Shown: positions 16,130 to 24,524 of the stretch, in pieces
How the letters are laid out: every line of letters starts with the position of its first letter
Numbering within the stretch: the first letter of the stretch is position 1
Program-made: the position numbers and the translations under genes
Notes under the pieces: model-generated
What the model saw: the letters and a program-made list of their open reading frames with translations, nothing else
Databases searched by the model: none
What the model was told of the DNA's origin: nothing
Source of the DNA: Candidatus Binatia bacterium
GTDB taxonomy: Bacteria; Desulfobacterota; Binatia; UBA9968; JAJDTQ01
DNA length: 35,852 bases
Direction of reading: 5' to 3'
Assembly (NCBI GenBank): GCA_022823055.1
Contig: JAJDXX010000109.1
Location: forward strand, 1 to 35,852

Positions 16130-16169
16130 GCGGCCATGGTAAGGCAAAGGCCGGGGTAAAACAATCCGA

Positions 16170-16288
16170 GCCCCCAATCGTCATTCCCGCGAAAGCGGGA
16201 ATCCAGGCGGGGTGAGGCGGGGAAGCCTGCCGGGTGTGTCCCTCCCCACCCATGGATTCCCGCTTTCGCGGGAATGACGATTGGGGGC
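16170..16288. repeat. Perfect 36-bp inverted repeat, MITE/REP-like
   Basis: The arms at 16170-16205 and 16253-16288 are exact reverse complements over 36 bases, around a 47-base GC-rich spacer. Each arm itself contains a hairpin, ATTCCCGC-GAAA-GCGGGAAT. Fragments of the same motif (GTCATTCCCGC) occur at 27791, 27854 and 35841. The element fills most of the divergent region between the ABC ATPase and adenine deaminase genes and ends 34 bases before the latter's ATG. No transposase is present, so any mobility would depend on an enzyme elsewhere. Confidence 0.85.
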
Positions 16289-16322
16289 GGCAGTCCGTGC
16301 GACAACCTGAAGCAAAAGTCCC

Positions 16323-18086
16323 ATGCAGAAATCCAAGGAAACGATACAACGCCTGATCCGCGCCAGCATGGGCGAAGTGAAGTCCGACCTCGTGGTGACC
16401 GGTGGGCGGCTGATCAACGTCTACAGCGGCGAAGTGCTCAACGGCGTGGAGATGGCGGTGAGCCAGGGACGCGTCTGTTACGTCGGCCCCAGCGCGGACC
16501 ACACCCGCGGCGACGAAACCCGGGTCATCGATGCCCGCGGCCGCTGGATCGCGCCCGGTTTCATCGACGCCCACACGCATATCGGCCACTTCTGCCGCCC
16601 CTTCGAGCTGTTGCAGGCGTACCTGCCCCACGGCACCACCGCGCTCATGGCGTCTTGCGACGAGCACACCGTGGCCTTCGGCTTCACCGGCATGAAGCTC
16701 TTCCTGGACGAAGTCGCGTCCCACCCGCTCCGGGTCTACACCCTGATCTCCATGGCCGCGCCCCAGGACCCGTTGCTGTGCGAGACCGAGTCCCTGTCGG
16801 ACGAGCAGGTCGAGGAGGTCCTGCGCGACCCCAGGGTGCTGGGCCTTGGCGAGGTGGTCTCGTGGCTGCGCCTGGTGCAGGGCGACCCGGACTTGGCGAC
16901 GCGCATCGACATGACGCTCAACCAGGGGAAGATCGTCCACGGCCATACCGCAGGGGCGCGGGACCGCCGTCTCAACGCCATCGCCGCCGCCTCGGTGTCG
17001 TCGTGCCACGAGCCCATCAGCGGCGAGGACGCGCTGGCTCGGCTGCGCCTCGGCTACTGGACCATGCTGCGCGAAGGCTCCTTCCGCCAAGACCTGGAAG
17101 CCACCCTCAAGCCGCTCCTGGCCGCCGGGGTGGATACCGGCCGGCTGATCCTGGTCACCGATGGCATGGCCCCCGACGACGTCGCGGCGCACGGGCACAT
17201 GGACCACGTGATCCGCCGCGCCGTGGCGTGCGGCCTGAGCCCGGTGCGCGCCATCCAGGCCGCCACGCTGCACCCGGCTACCTACTCCGGCCTGGAACAG
17301 GACATCGGCGGCCTTGCGCCGGGCCGGTTCGCGGACTTCGTGCTGCTGGACGACCTGGACAGCGTGCGCGTCGGCGCCACCTACATCGGCGGCGAGCCGG
17401 TGGCCCAGGCCGGCGAAACGAACGTCGCCGTCGTTCCGCCTGCCTTCCCAGACGGCATGGGCCTCAAGACCGCCTTCCGCCTTCCCGTGACCGCCGAGGA
17501 CATGCGCGTCCGCTGCGACGAGTCCCGCGCCCGCATCCGCGTCATGGACCTGGTCAACCAGACCATCACACGGGAACGCGTCGTCGAGGTCCCGTGCGCC
17601 GGCGGGGTCGTCTCCGCGGACGTGGAGGCCGACCTCCTCAAGGTCGCGGTCTTCGACCGCCGGGAAGGCTTCAGCCCCGCCTTCGGCTTCGTGCGCGGCC
17701 TTGGAACCGACATCGGCGCGGCAGGCACCACCGTCAACCTCGACGAGTACACGCTCCTGGTGGCCGGCTCCAGCGACTACGACATGGCCTATTGCGCCAA
17801 CCTGTTGCTGGAAAACGGCGGCGGCATCGCCGTCGTCGACAAGGGCCGGATTCTCGAAGAGATTCCGTTTCCCATAGGCGGTCTCTTTTCATTGGCACCC
17901 TGGCGCGACGTCGGCGAGAAGCTCGCCGCCGTCCAGGGTATTCTGAAGGAACGCGGCAGCGCGTTTCCCAAGCCCCTCTACGCCCTCTGCTTCCTTACCT
18001 TCGTCACCCTCCCGGAGCTCCGCATCACCGGCCGCGGCTTGGTGCGCGCCAAGGAGCGGCGCATCATCCCGTTGATGGCGGAGTGA
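16323..18086 (+). CDS. ade: Adenine deaminase
   Basis: A 587-residue protein of the bacterial Ade family (usual length about 570-600), which hydrolyses adenine to hypoxanthine plus ammonia in purine salvage or breakdown. It shows APGFIDAHTHIGHF (H84, H86 metal ligands), IVHGHTAG, SCHEPISGEDAL, LVTDGMAPDD and the characteristic C-terminal LLVAGSSDYDM and GGGIAVVDKG segments. It is cytoplasmic. Its ribosome binding site is weak and it starts 34 bases after a large inverted repeat. The product hypoxanthine is a substrate of xanthine dehydrogenase, the enzyme class served by XdhC proteins such as those encoded about 8 kb upstream; this link is inference. Confidence 0.9.
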   Translation: MQKSKETIQRLIRASMGEVKSDLVVTGGRLINVYSGEVLNGVEMAVSQGRVCYVGPSADHTRGDETRVIDARGRWIAPGFIDAHTHIGHFCRPFELLQAYLPHGTTALMASCDEHTVAFGFTGMKLFLDEVASHPLRVYTLISMAAPQDPLLCETESLSDEQVEEVLRDPRVLGLGEVVSWLRLVQGDPDLATRIDMTLNQGKIVHGHTAGARDRRLNAIAAASVSSCHEPISGEDALARLRLGYWTMLREGSFRQDLEATLKPLLAAGVDTGRLILVTDGMAPDDVAAHGHMDHVIRRAVACGLSPVRAIQAATLHPATYSGLEQDIGGLAPGRFADFVLLDDLDSVRVGATYIGGEPVAQAGETNVAVVPPAFPDGMGLKTAFRLPVTAEDMRVRCDESRARIRVMDLVNQTITRERVVEVPCAGGVVSADVEADLLKVAVFDRREGFSPAFGFVRGLGTDIGAAGTTVNLDEYTLLVAGSSDYDMAYCANLLLENGGGIAVVDKGRILEEIPFPIGGLFSLAPWRDVGEKLAAVQGILKERGSAFPKPLYALCFLTFVTLPELRITGRGLVRAKERRIIPLMAE

Positions 18087-18235
18087 TGTTGGCGTCGCTT
18101 CGAGTGACGGTTCATTTGTATTGACATTTGAAGTTTGTTCGACGCGCCGTCGAGGAATCGCTCAATAAGTCGAACGCCAAGTCCCAATAGACTACCATCG
18201 GAGACTTCCGGCGTGGTCGTCCGGCGGCCTCGGGT

Positions 18236-20182
18236 TCATTGGAACAGTTCGAATGTACCGCGCACTCCGGCGTGGAAGCCGATGCCGGTGGTCCGGTACC
18301 CGGGGATTTCCTCGTAGTCCTCGTCGAAGAGGTTTTCGATCCGTCCGAACATCTCCATCTGTCCGCCGAGCTTGTAGCCGGCAGCGACATTGACCAGGAC
18401 GAAGTCATCAATCATCACGGGATCCGTCGTGCGGTTGAGTTGCTTGCCGTTGTAATCGAGGCCGAGGTCCACGTTGACCTTGCCGCCGGGGAAGCGGTAG
18501 CCGAGGTTCAAGCTGGCCACGTGCTCGGCGCGGCGCGGCAACGGTTGGCCGTCCGGATCCTTCGCGTCCGTGCAGGTGTACTGGGCGGAGATGTTCCATC
18601 CCTCCGCGGGTGTCGCCCTCAAGGTGAGTTCCAGGCCGCGAATCCTCGATGTCCCTTCCAGGTTGTCGTAGAAGTCGTCGTCACCGGTCTCGGGGTTCTG
18701 CCAATCGTAAGGCGTGCCGGCGTCGTTCCAGTAGATCAGGTTCGTCGGCCGGTTGCTGAAGTACGTGAGGTCCAGGGAGAGTCGGTCTTCCATCAGGCTC
18801 TGCTCAACGCCGATGTCCCAACCCTGGCTCTCCTCCGGCTCGACGTCAGGGTTCGGCCCGATGCGGCCAAACTGTTGAAAGAGATGTGACAGGGTAGGGT
18901 TCTTCACTCCCGTGCCGTAGCTGCCGTGGAACCGCGTCCCGCTTCGGTCGACAACATAGGCGGCCGTGACCCGGAACGTCGTCGTATCCTTGAAGCGTTT
19001 GTTGTCGTCGTAGCGGAGGCTGCCGGACAGGAAGAGCCGGTCCAGCAGACCGAGTTGATACTCGCCGGAATAGCCGTAGTTGGTGACCTCCGAGGCGAGG
19101 CCCCCGGACTTCTGCGAATTCTTCTCCTGCTCCGCGACGAAGGTCACGGCGTGGCTGGCGTCGGCCATCGCCTCTGTCTCGAAGAGGAGGTTTGTCTCGT
19201 AGTCGAAGCGGGTTTTCCTGCCGTCGTATTCATTGGTTCCCCACTGGCTGACGACGCTCCTTCTCGTTCGGTGCAGGGCCGCGCCAAAGGCATGCTTCCA
19301 GTCCCCGTCGAGCAGGCTGTACCTTAATCGGCCGCGTCCCATGACTTGATCCGAGTCGGTGCGGTCGTCGTTGTCCGTCGGCACGTTGTCGGTTTCCACC
19401 CGCGCCTTGACGTAGCGTCCCGCAAGCTCCAGATCCAGGTCCTCGGCGGGTCGTACTCCCAGCTTGGCGCTGTAGGTCTGATTCCTGTACCCGTCCTTCT
19501 CGTCTCCCCCGGCAATGGAAATCCCGGACGTGCCGAGACCTGCCGCGCCCAGGGAGAAATGGTGTCCGTTGCTTCCGCCCCGGATGCCGGCGGAGAAGCC
19601 GCTGGTTCCGAACGAACCGCCCTCCACGCTGGCGTTCGCCGTGACCGGCCCGTGTCCCTTCTTCGTCGTGATGTGGATCACGCCGCCGATGGCGTCGCTG
19701 CCGTAGAGGCCGCTCTGCGGCCCACGGAGAATCTCGATGCGCTCGATGTCTGCGGCCAGCAGGTCCGCAAAGTCGTAAATCGCCCCGATGCTGCTCGGGT
19801 CGCTGACCTTTACGCCGTCGATGAGGACCAGGGTGTGCCGGTGCGCCGAGCCGCGCATCCGTACCGCGGTCAAGGTGCCCGCCGTGCCCGATCGGTGCAC
19901 CGCGATCCCGGGAACCTCCCGCAGCAGGTCGGACACCACGCGTACCTGCTTGCGCGCGATCTCTTCGGCGGTGATGACCGTGACCGAGCTGCCCACGGCC
20001 TCGGCCTCCAACGGCACGCGGCTGGCCGAGACGACGATCTCGGGAAGCTGTTCGACGTTCTCCGGGGCAGCCCCCGGATCGGCGGCCGGCTCCGAGGCGT
20101 TTCCCGGGGGCGACTGGGCCGCGCCGGGTTGGACGGTCACAACGAGAGAGAGGGCGAGGACACCCGTGATCAGGAGCTTCAT
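18236..20182 (-). CDS. btuB: TonB-dependent vitamin B12 receptor
   Basis: A 648-residue outer-membrane receptor. A signal peptide (MKLLITGVLALSLVVTVQPG, cleavage probably after GAAQ) is followed by a TonB box-like EIVVSASR (about 50-57), the plug domain (about 60-170, with VRMRGSAHRHTLVLIDGVKV and IERIEILRGPQSGLYGSDAIGG) and a beta-barrel to the C-terminus. The plug motifs and size fit BtuB. The assignment to cobalamin rests mainly on the cobalamin riboswitch directly upstream and on the B12 genes around it. ATG 20182 has AGGAAG about 7 nt upstream. It takes up corrinoids using energy from the TonB protein encoded just upstream. A 149-base gap without recognisable features separates its stop from ade. 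Confidence 0.9.
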   Translation of the reverse strand: MKLLITGVLALSLVVTVQPGAAQSPPGNASEPAADPGAAPENVEQLPEIVVSASRVPLEAEAVGSSVTVITAEEIARKQVRVVSDLLREVPGIAVHRSGTAGTLTAVRMRGSAHRHTLVLIDGVKVSDPSSIGAIYDFADLLAADIERIEILRGPQSGLYGSDAIGGVIHITTKKGHGPVTANASVEGGSFGTSGFSAGIRGGSNGHHFSLGAAGLGTSGISIAGGDEKDGYRNQTYSAKLGVRPAEDLDLELAGRYVKARVETDNVPTDNDDRTDSDQVMGRGRLRYSLLDGDWKHAFGAALHRTRRSVVSQWGTNEYDGRKTRFDYETNLLFETEAMADASHAVTFVAEQEKNSQKSGGLASEVTNYGYSGEYQLGLLDRLFLSGSLRYDDNKRFKDTTTFRVTAAYVVDRSGTRFHGSYGTGVKNPTLSHLFQQFGRIGPNPDVEPEESQGWDIGVEQSLMEDRLSLDLTYFSNRPTNLIYWNDAGTPYDWQNPETGDDDFYDNLEGTSRIRGLELTLRATPAEGWNISAQYTCTDAKDPDGQPLPRRAEHVASLNLGYRFPGGKVNVDLGLDYNGKQLNRTTDPVMIDDFVLVNVAAGYKLGGQMEMFGRIENLFDEDYEEIPGYRTTGIGFHAGVRGTFELFQ

Positions 20183-20220
20183 GGCAATCTTCCTTTCCCG
20201 CGAAGGCGGATTGTGGATGA

Positions 20221-20422
20221 AGAACGGACAGGTCTCCTGGCTTGGGCTTCCTGGCAGTCCGCGGCGGCTGCCGTCCTACTCGCCGCGCCTTCCCACCCGC
20301 CGTAGGGGCAGTGGCTCGATCTGCGGCTTTCGTAGCCGTTACAGTTGCGGGGCAGCAGGGGATTCGCACCCCTTTCCCTGGCGTCCGTCTTCAGGCCTTT
20401 GAATGGTGGCGGATCAGGTTCT
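20221..20422 (-). promoter_or_regulatory. Cobalamin riboswitch upstream of btuB
   Basis: Read leftward, this stretch has the conserved core of the cobalamin (B12) aptamer: GGGAAAGGGGTGCGAATCCC, then GCCCCGCAACTGTAA, GAGCCACTG, and near the 3' end the B12 box AGCCAGGAGACCTGTCC. A short P1 stem pairs AGAAC (20221-20225) with GTTCT (20418-20422). The aptamer ends about 39 bases before the btuB ATG, so B12 binding probably blocks translation or elongation into btuB. It begins 14 bases after the tonB stop; whether it has its own promoter is not clear. Confidence 0.93.
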
Positions 20423-20435
20423 CTTCGTTACGGTT

Positions 20436-21218
20436 TCATCGCCGAACCTCCTCCAATCTGAAAGCGACTGGGATACGCACCCAACTCGACAAGGGCGCGA
20501 TCCCGCGCCGCGCCGGGTGAAACCGCCAGCGCCGCACCGCCTTCACGGCCGCTTCGTCGAGGATTTCGAAGCCCGACGTGCGTTCCACCGTCACGCGGCC
20601 CGGTGCGCCTTCAGAGTTGACGAGCACCCTGAGCAGCGTCGTGCCTTCCCAGCCGGCGCGGCGCGCCTTGCGCGGATAGCGGGGTTTGACGGTCCGTGCG
20701 TAGCGGACCGGGCTGAATTCCGCGCCGGCCGTGACCTGCTCCGCGGGCGCGCCACGAGCGATATTGCGTGCGCCTCCGACTTCTCGCTTCGAGCCGGCAG
20801 TGGCGGTCTTCAACGGGTTTTCGGTGGCATCTCCCCCCGTGCCCCGCTGTTTCCTTGCGGCGGCCGTGATGGAGGGTGTTTTCGTCGGGTTGTCGGACAC
20901 CGCATGCCTCGTAGCCACGTCGGCGCTCGCTTCCAAGGTCGGCCGAACGGGCTCCGCTCTCCGTGCTACGCGTGGCGTCTCCGGCGCCACGTGCCGCGGC
21001 TTCGTCCGTGCCTGGAGCGCTCGTCCGTTTTGCTCGGCCCGTTCGTCACGACGCGACTTCCGCTGCACGGCATCGCTCCTCGGTGCCTCCACGAACCGCA
21101 CCCGCACGAGCAGCAGGTCATCCGCGCCCGCACCTCCCGCGTTCATGGGCAGGGGTACCCACAGCAGCGCGGCGTGGAACAGCGCGGAGCCCAACAGGCA
21201 ATAAAGAAGACGGCGCAC
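20436..21218 (-). CDS. tonB: TonB family energy-transducing protein
   Basis: A 260-residue protein with an N-terminal membrane anchor (LLYCLLGSALFHAALLWVPL), a long basic, Ala/Pro/Arg-rich periplasmic spacer (about 40-165) and a C-terminal TonB domain (about 170-250). The C-terminal domain shows VKPRYPRKARRAGWEGTTLL, VERTSGFEILDEAAVKAVRR and WRFHPARRG, all typical. It should couple the proton motive force to the BtuB receptor. The start is GTG at 21218, with a weak ribosome binding site. A cobalamin riboswitch precedes the gene, so this is probably a TonB dedicated to B12 uptake. No exbB or exbD genes are in the window; they must be supplied elsewhere. Confidence 0.88.
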   Translation of the reverse strand: MRRLLYCLLGSALFHAALLWVPLPMNAGGAGADDLLLVRVRFVEAPRSDAVQRKSRRDERAEQNGRALQARTKPRHVAPETPRVARRAEPVRPTLEASADVATRHAVSDNPTKTPSITAAARKQRGTGGDATENPLKTATAGSKREVGGARNIARGAPAEQVTAGAEFSPVRYARTVKPRYPRKARRAGWEGTTLLRVLVNSEGAPGRVTVERTSGFEILDEAAVKAVRRWRFHPARRGIAPLSSWVRIPVAFRLEEVRR

Positions 21219-21344
21219 GTCGTTGCCGGCGGTCCGGGGCCGGTCAGAGAGGACCGGACCCGGCGGATGCGGGAACGAACGCGTCTATGGAACGAGTGCG
21301 GATGGCGAGACCTCCTCTCTCCTCGGAGAGCACGGCTGCGTCGT

Positions 21345-21514
21345 GTCCTCAGGTAGGTCTCCTGGCTCATGGGCTGGCCGCGTGGACCGCCTTGCCGCCT
21401 TCCCGTTCCCGCGTGGGGAACAGTGGCACCCTGGCAAGGGTTCCCATTTACAGTGGCGGGACCGCACCGGCTTTCAACCGGTTTCCCTGTTATCCCCTGA
21501 GGGGACCTGAGGAC
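21345..21514 (-). promoter_or_regulatory. Cobalamin riboswitch upstream of tonB
   Basis: Read leftward, this is a near-consensus cobalamin aptamer. Stem P1 is a perfect 10-bp pairing of GTCCTCAGGT (21345-21354) with its complement (21505-21514). The core holds AGGGAAACCGGTTGAAAGCC, then GTGCGGTCCCGCCACTGTAA, and later GAGCCAGGAGACCTACC (B12 box). It lies about 126 bases upstream of the tonB GTG; that gap has no other gene and could hold the expression platform. B12 should reduce tonB expression. Confidence 0.95.
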
Positions 21515-21590
21515 CGGACGGCCGGGAAGGGCCGTCCGTGGCTTGGTGTCCTGCCCGGTTCATTGGACAGAACCGGACAGGGCCTTTGGG

Positions 21591-21619
21591 TTTGTAGTCG
21601 CGCGGGGAGATCTTGTCAA
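21591..21619 (-). promoter_or_regulatory. Sigma70-like promoter for the tonB riboswitch transcript
   Basis: On the minus strand TTGACA (21619-21614) is followed, after exactly 17 bases, by TACAAA (21596-21591). Transcription would begin near 21584, about 70 bases before the aptamer's P1 stem. The site lies in the 152-base gap between the SDR gene stop and the riboswitch, in an otherwise GC-rich surrounding. Confidence 0.6.
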
Positions 21620-21666
21620 GACGGAAGGTCTCCCCGCTGCGTGAGGCTTCGACCCGGGGCGGGGCG

Positions 21667-22611
21667 TCACCCGATTCCGGCCGCCTTCATGTCTTCGATG
21701 TAGGCCTTGAACCCTTCCTCCACGGTGTACTCGGGTTCCCAGCCGAGCACGTCCTTGGCGCGGCTGATGACCATGGGTTGCTTCGAGGAGCGCGGCGGTT
21801 TGCCTGGAATGATCTCCACGTCCAGCTTCGGCAGAAGCCCTTGCACCATGGAAACCAAGTCGTCGAAGGTGACCACCACGCCGGTGCCGATGTTGAAGGT
21901 GGTCTCCGCCGGGGCGGGGATGGTGGCGGCCAGCTCGATGGCCCGGCCCACGTCCTTGAAGTAGACGTACTCGAAGTCGCGGGTGGATTCCTGGGGGATG
22001 TGGGCGACGCGGCCGGTGAGGCCGGACTCCACCAGGTTCTGCAGCATCTCGCCGCCGGCGGAGCCGCCCGCGAAGTGGCCGAAGCCGAACACGTTGGCCA
22101 GCCGCAGCACAATGAGCTCGAAGCCGTAGAGCCGCTGATAGGCCTCCACCATGAGCTCCTTGGCCACCTTGGAGTTGCCGTAGGCGTTGCCGTCCCCCCG
22201 GTTGAAACCTTCGCCGATAGGCTCGTCGCCCTCCATGCGGCGGTTGTACACGCCCATGGTGCTGATCTGGATCAAGCGCTTGACGCCGGTGAGGCGCACG
22301 GCCTCGGCCACGTTGACGGTGCCCATGACGTTGATCTGGAGTCCGCTGTAGACGGGGTTGGCCACCGCGCCGCCGATGAGGCCGGCGGTGTGCAGCACCG
22401 TATCCACCTCGTGGGTCTGCATGGCGTCGATCAGCGCCGGCAGGTCCCGGATGTCGCGCTTCAGCACGGTCACGTCCACCTTGCCCAGCTTGCGTTCGAG
22501 GAAATCCATCCGCGGTGCCATGTCGTAAAAGACGATCTTCTCGCCCCGTTGCAGCGCGCGTTGCGCAAAGGCGGTGCCCACGAGGCCGATGCCGGTTATC
22601 AGAGTGCTCAT
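21667..22611 (-). CDS. NAD(P)-dependent epimerase/dehydratase (extended SDR)
   Basis: A 314-residue extended short-chain dehydrogenase/reductase. TGIGLVGTAFA at the N-terminus is the GxxGxxG nucleotide loop; LHTAGLIGG, ISTMGVYN (catalytic Ser/Thr) and YGNSKVAKE (YxxxK) complete the active site; FNIGTG and LGWEPEYTVEEG are the C-terminal substrate-domain motifs of sugar epimerases. ATG 22611 follows GGGAG; the open frame further upstream is not supported. The substrate is unknown. Within the B12 region it is an outlier, lying between btuD and the tonB riboswitch, and I see no functional link to cobalamin. Confidence 0.83.
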   Translation of the reverse strand: MSTLITGIGLVGTAFAQRALQRGEKIVFYDMAPRMDFLERKLGKVDVTVLKRDIRDLPALIDAMQTHEVDTVLHTAGLIGGAVANPVYSGLQINVMGTVNVAEAVRLTGVKRLIQISTMGVYNRRMEGDEPIGEGFNRGDGNAYGNSKVAKELMVEAYQRLYGFELIVLRLANVFGFGHFAGGSAGGEMLQNLVESGLTGRVAHIPQESTRDFEYVYFKDVGRAIELAATIPAPAETTFNIGTGVVVTFDDLVSMVQGLLPKLDVEIIPGKPPRSSKQPMVISRAKDVLGWEPEYTVEEGFKAYIEDMKAAGIG

Positions 22612-22768
22612 CGAGGCTCCCTTCTGGTCGGGTGTTGTTGTCCAAGTACGCCCATGAACCCAGGCGCCTGTCAAGGCGCGTGGCCGCGGACCCGCCGTGT
22701 ACCGCGATGCGGGCGTCAAAGCACCAGGCAAGCATTCACGGTTCCCGTCGCTGGGTTGGCTTCAACCG

Positions 22769-23542
22769 CTACGCCGGCCCGGTCACGGCCACCACCCAGT
22801 CCTCCGCGATGCGCCGGACCGTGGCGCGCACGTCGTACACCTCGGCCATGCGCTCGGGCGTGAGGGTCTGGTCCGGCGGGCCGTCCGCGACGATGCGTCC
22901 ATCGCGCATCCATGCCAGCCGGTCGGCAAAGCGCGCGGCCAGGGCGGCCTCGTGCAACACTACCAGGGCGCCGTTGCCGGCGTCCGCGTAGGCGCGGATC
23001 AGGCTCAGGACCTGGTGCTGGTGGAGCGGGTCCAGGGCCTCGGTGGGCTCGTCGGCGAGCAGAATCGACGCTTCCCCCGCCATGGCCCGGGCCATGTGGG
23101 CGCGGCACAGTTCCCCGCCCGAGAGTGTATCGCACGGCCGGTCGGCGAGCCGTTGGAGATCACAGGCAACCAGCGCGCGCTCCACGGCGGCGGCGTCTTC
23201 GTTCCCCAGCCGTTCGGGCGAGGCGCCGTGGGCGAAGCGCCCCAGGGCCACCATGTCGCGCACCCGCAGGGGCCAGGCCAATGGCCGGGACTGAGGCAGA
23301 TAGGAGAGGCGGCGGGCGCGCTCGGCGGCGGAAAGCAGGGCCGGGTCGTCGCCGTCCAGTCGGACACTGCCCCGGCGGCGGTTTACGAGGCCGAGCACCG
23401 CCCTGAGGAGCATGGTCTTGCCGGCCCCGTTGGGACCGAGCAGCACCACCAATTCCCTCGACATCACACGCAGCGACGCGCCGCGCAACACGTCACGCTG
23501 TGCCAGGGTCACGGCGACGTCGTGTACGCACAGCTCAGCCAC
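22769..23542 (-). CDS. btuD: Cobalamin ABC transporter ATP-binding protein
   Basis: A 257-residue ATPase of the FecE/BtuD class. Walker A is GPNGAGKT (36-43), the Q-loop lies in LPQSRPL, the signature is LSGGE, Walker B is ILLADEP and the switch His is in VVLHEAAL. The GTG start overlaps the end of btuC by 8 bases, showing translational coupling. With BtuC and BtuF it forms the inner-membrane importer for corrinoids brought in by BtuB. By sequence alone a siderophore or heme importer is equally possible; the B12 assignment comes from the neighbours. Confidence 0.85.
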   Translation of the reverse strand: MAELCVHDVAVTLAQRDVLRGASLRVMSRELVVLLGPNGAGKTMLLRAVLGLVNRRRGSVRLDGDDPALLSAAERARRLSYLPQSRPLAWPLRVRDMVALGRFAHGASPERLGNEDAAAVERALVACDLQRLADRPCDTLSGGELCRAHMARAMAGEASILLADEPTEALDPLHQHQVLSLIRAYADAGNGALVVLHEAALAARFADRLAWMRDGRIVADGPPDQTLTPERMAEVYDVRATVRRIAEDWVVAVTGPA

Positions 23543-24524
23543 TGGTCACCCGCCTCCTCGCGGCAATCCAGATGAACACCGGTGCGCCCAAGAGCGCCGC
23601 CACCACCCCGAGCTTCAACTCGGCGTCGGGTGGCGCCCACCGTACGCCGATGTCCGCCAATACCAGGATCAGGCCCGCCAGCAACGCCGACGGCGCCAGC
23701 GTACGCGCGGGATCGTGATTCACGAGGGGCCGCACCAGGTGCGGCGCCACGATGCCGACGAAGCCGATGGCGCCGGCGATGGCCACCGCCGCGCCGGTGG
23801 CGAGGCCCGCGCCCAGCACCACCAGCCGGCGGGTGCGGGGAAGGTCGACACCCACGCCCGCCGCGCCCTCCTCGCCCAAGGTCAAGGCGGAGAGACCGCG
23901 CCGCCCCGCGAAGAGGATCGCCAGTCCCGCCGCCAGGAACGGGGCCGCGGGCAGCAGGTCGTTGAAGCTCCGGTTGGCCACGGTGCCGAGCATCCAGTTC
24001 AGCATGTCCGACAGGGAGAACGGGTGCGGTGCGAGGTTCATCAGCAATGCCGTCAGCGAGCCGGCGAAGCTCGACAGCCCGACCCCCACCAGGATGAGCG
24101 TCACCACCGAGCCCACTCTACGGGCCGCCGCCGTCAGAAGGGCGGTGGCGGCGAGGGCGCCCGCGACGGCGGCCATGGGCAACGCGAGCGTGCCGGCGCC
24201 GGCGATCCCGTAGTAGATCACCGTGGTGGCGCCGAGAGCGGCGGCGGCGGAGACGCCCAGCACGCCCGGCTCGGCCAGGGGATTGCGCAGGAGCCCTTGT
24301 AGCGACGCGCCCGACGCACCCAGCGCGGCGCCCACCACCAGCGCCGCCACTGCCCGTGGCAGCCGGATCTCCCACACCACCACGCGGTCCCCCGCCGATC
24401 CCCCTCCCGCCAGGGCGGCAAGAACGCGGTCCACTCCCAGTGACGTGGAACCCACCAGGCAGGCCGCCGCCAGAGCTGCGAAAACCGCCGCCGCCAGCGC
24501 CAGGAGCACGCCCCGGTCCGTCAC
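23535..24524 (-). CDS. btuC: Cobalamin ABC transporter permease (FecCD family)
   Basis: A 329-residue polytopic membrane protein of the BtuC/FhuB/FecCD family with about ten hydrophobic segments. Family motifs are RLPRAVAALVVGAALGASGA, followed by LQGLLRNPLAEPGVLGVSAA, and near the end IGFVGIVAPHLVRPLV and LLGAPVFIWI. The GTG start (24524) overlaps the btuF stop as GTGA, a 4-base overlap, and the 3' end overlaps btuD, so the three genes are one translationally coupled operon. Alternative substrates (iron-siderophore, heme) cannot be excluded from sequence. Confidence 0.87.
   Translation of the reverse strand: MTDRGVLLALAAAVFAALAAACLVGSTSLGVDRVLAALAGGGSAGDRVVVWEIRLPRAVAALVVGAALGASGASLQGLLRNPLAEPGVLGVSAAAALGATTVIYYGIAGAGTLALPMAAVAGALAATALLTAAARRVGSVVTLILVGVGLSSFAGSLTALLMNLAPHPFSLSDMLNWMLGTVANRSFNDLLPAAPFLAAGLAILFAGRRGLSALTLGEEGAAGVGVDLPRTRRLVVLGAGLATGAAVAIAGAIGFVGIVAPHLVRPLVNHDPARTLAPSALLAGLILVLADIGVRWAPPDAELKLGVVAALLGAPVFIWIAARRRVTSG

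Noticed and set aside
16130-16177. Upstream extension of the ABC ATPase gene
   Set aside because: The extra residues run toward the inverted repeat and do not match the family; GTG 16129 gives the normal start.
15780-18124. Long open frames over adenine deaminase on both strands
   Set aside because: One includes the translated palindromic repeat (FPRKRES, WIPAFAGM) and the other is a +1 shadow; only the adenine deaminase frame has family motifs.
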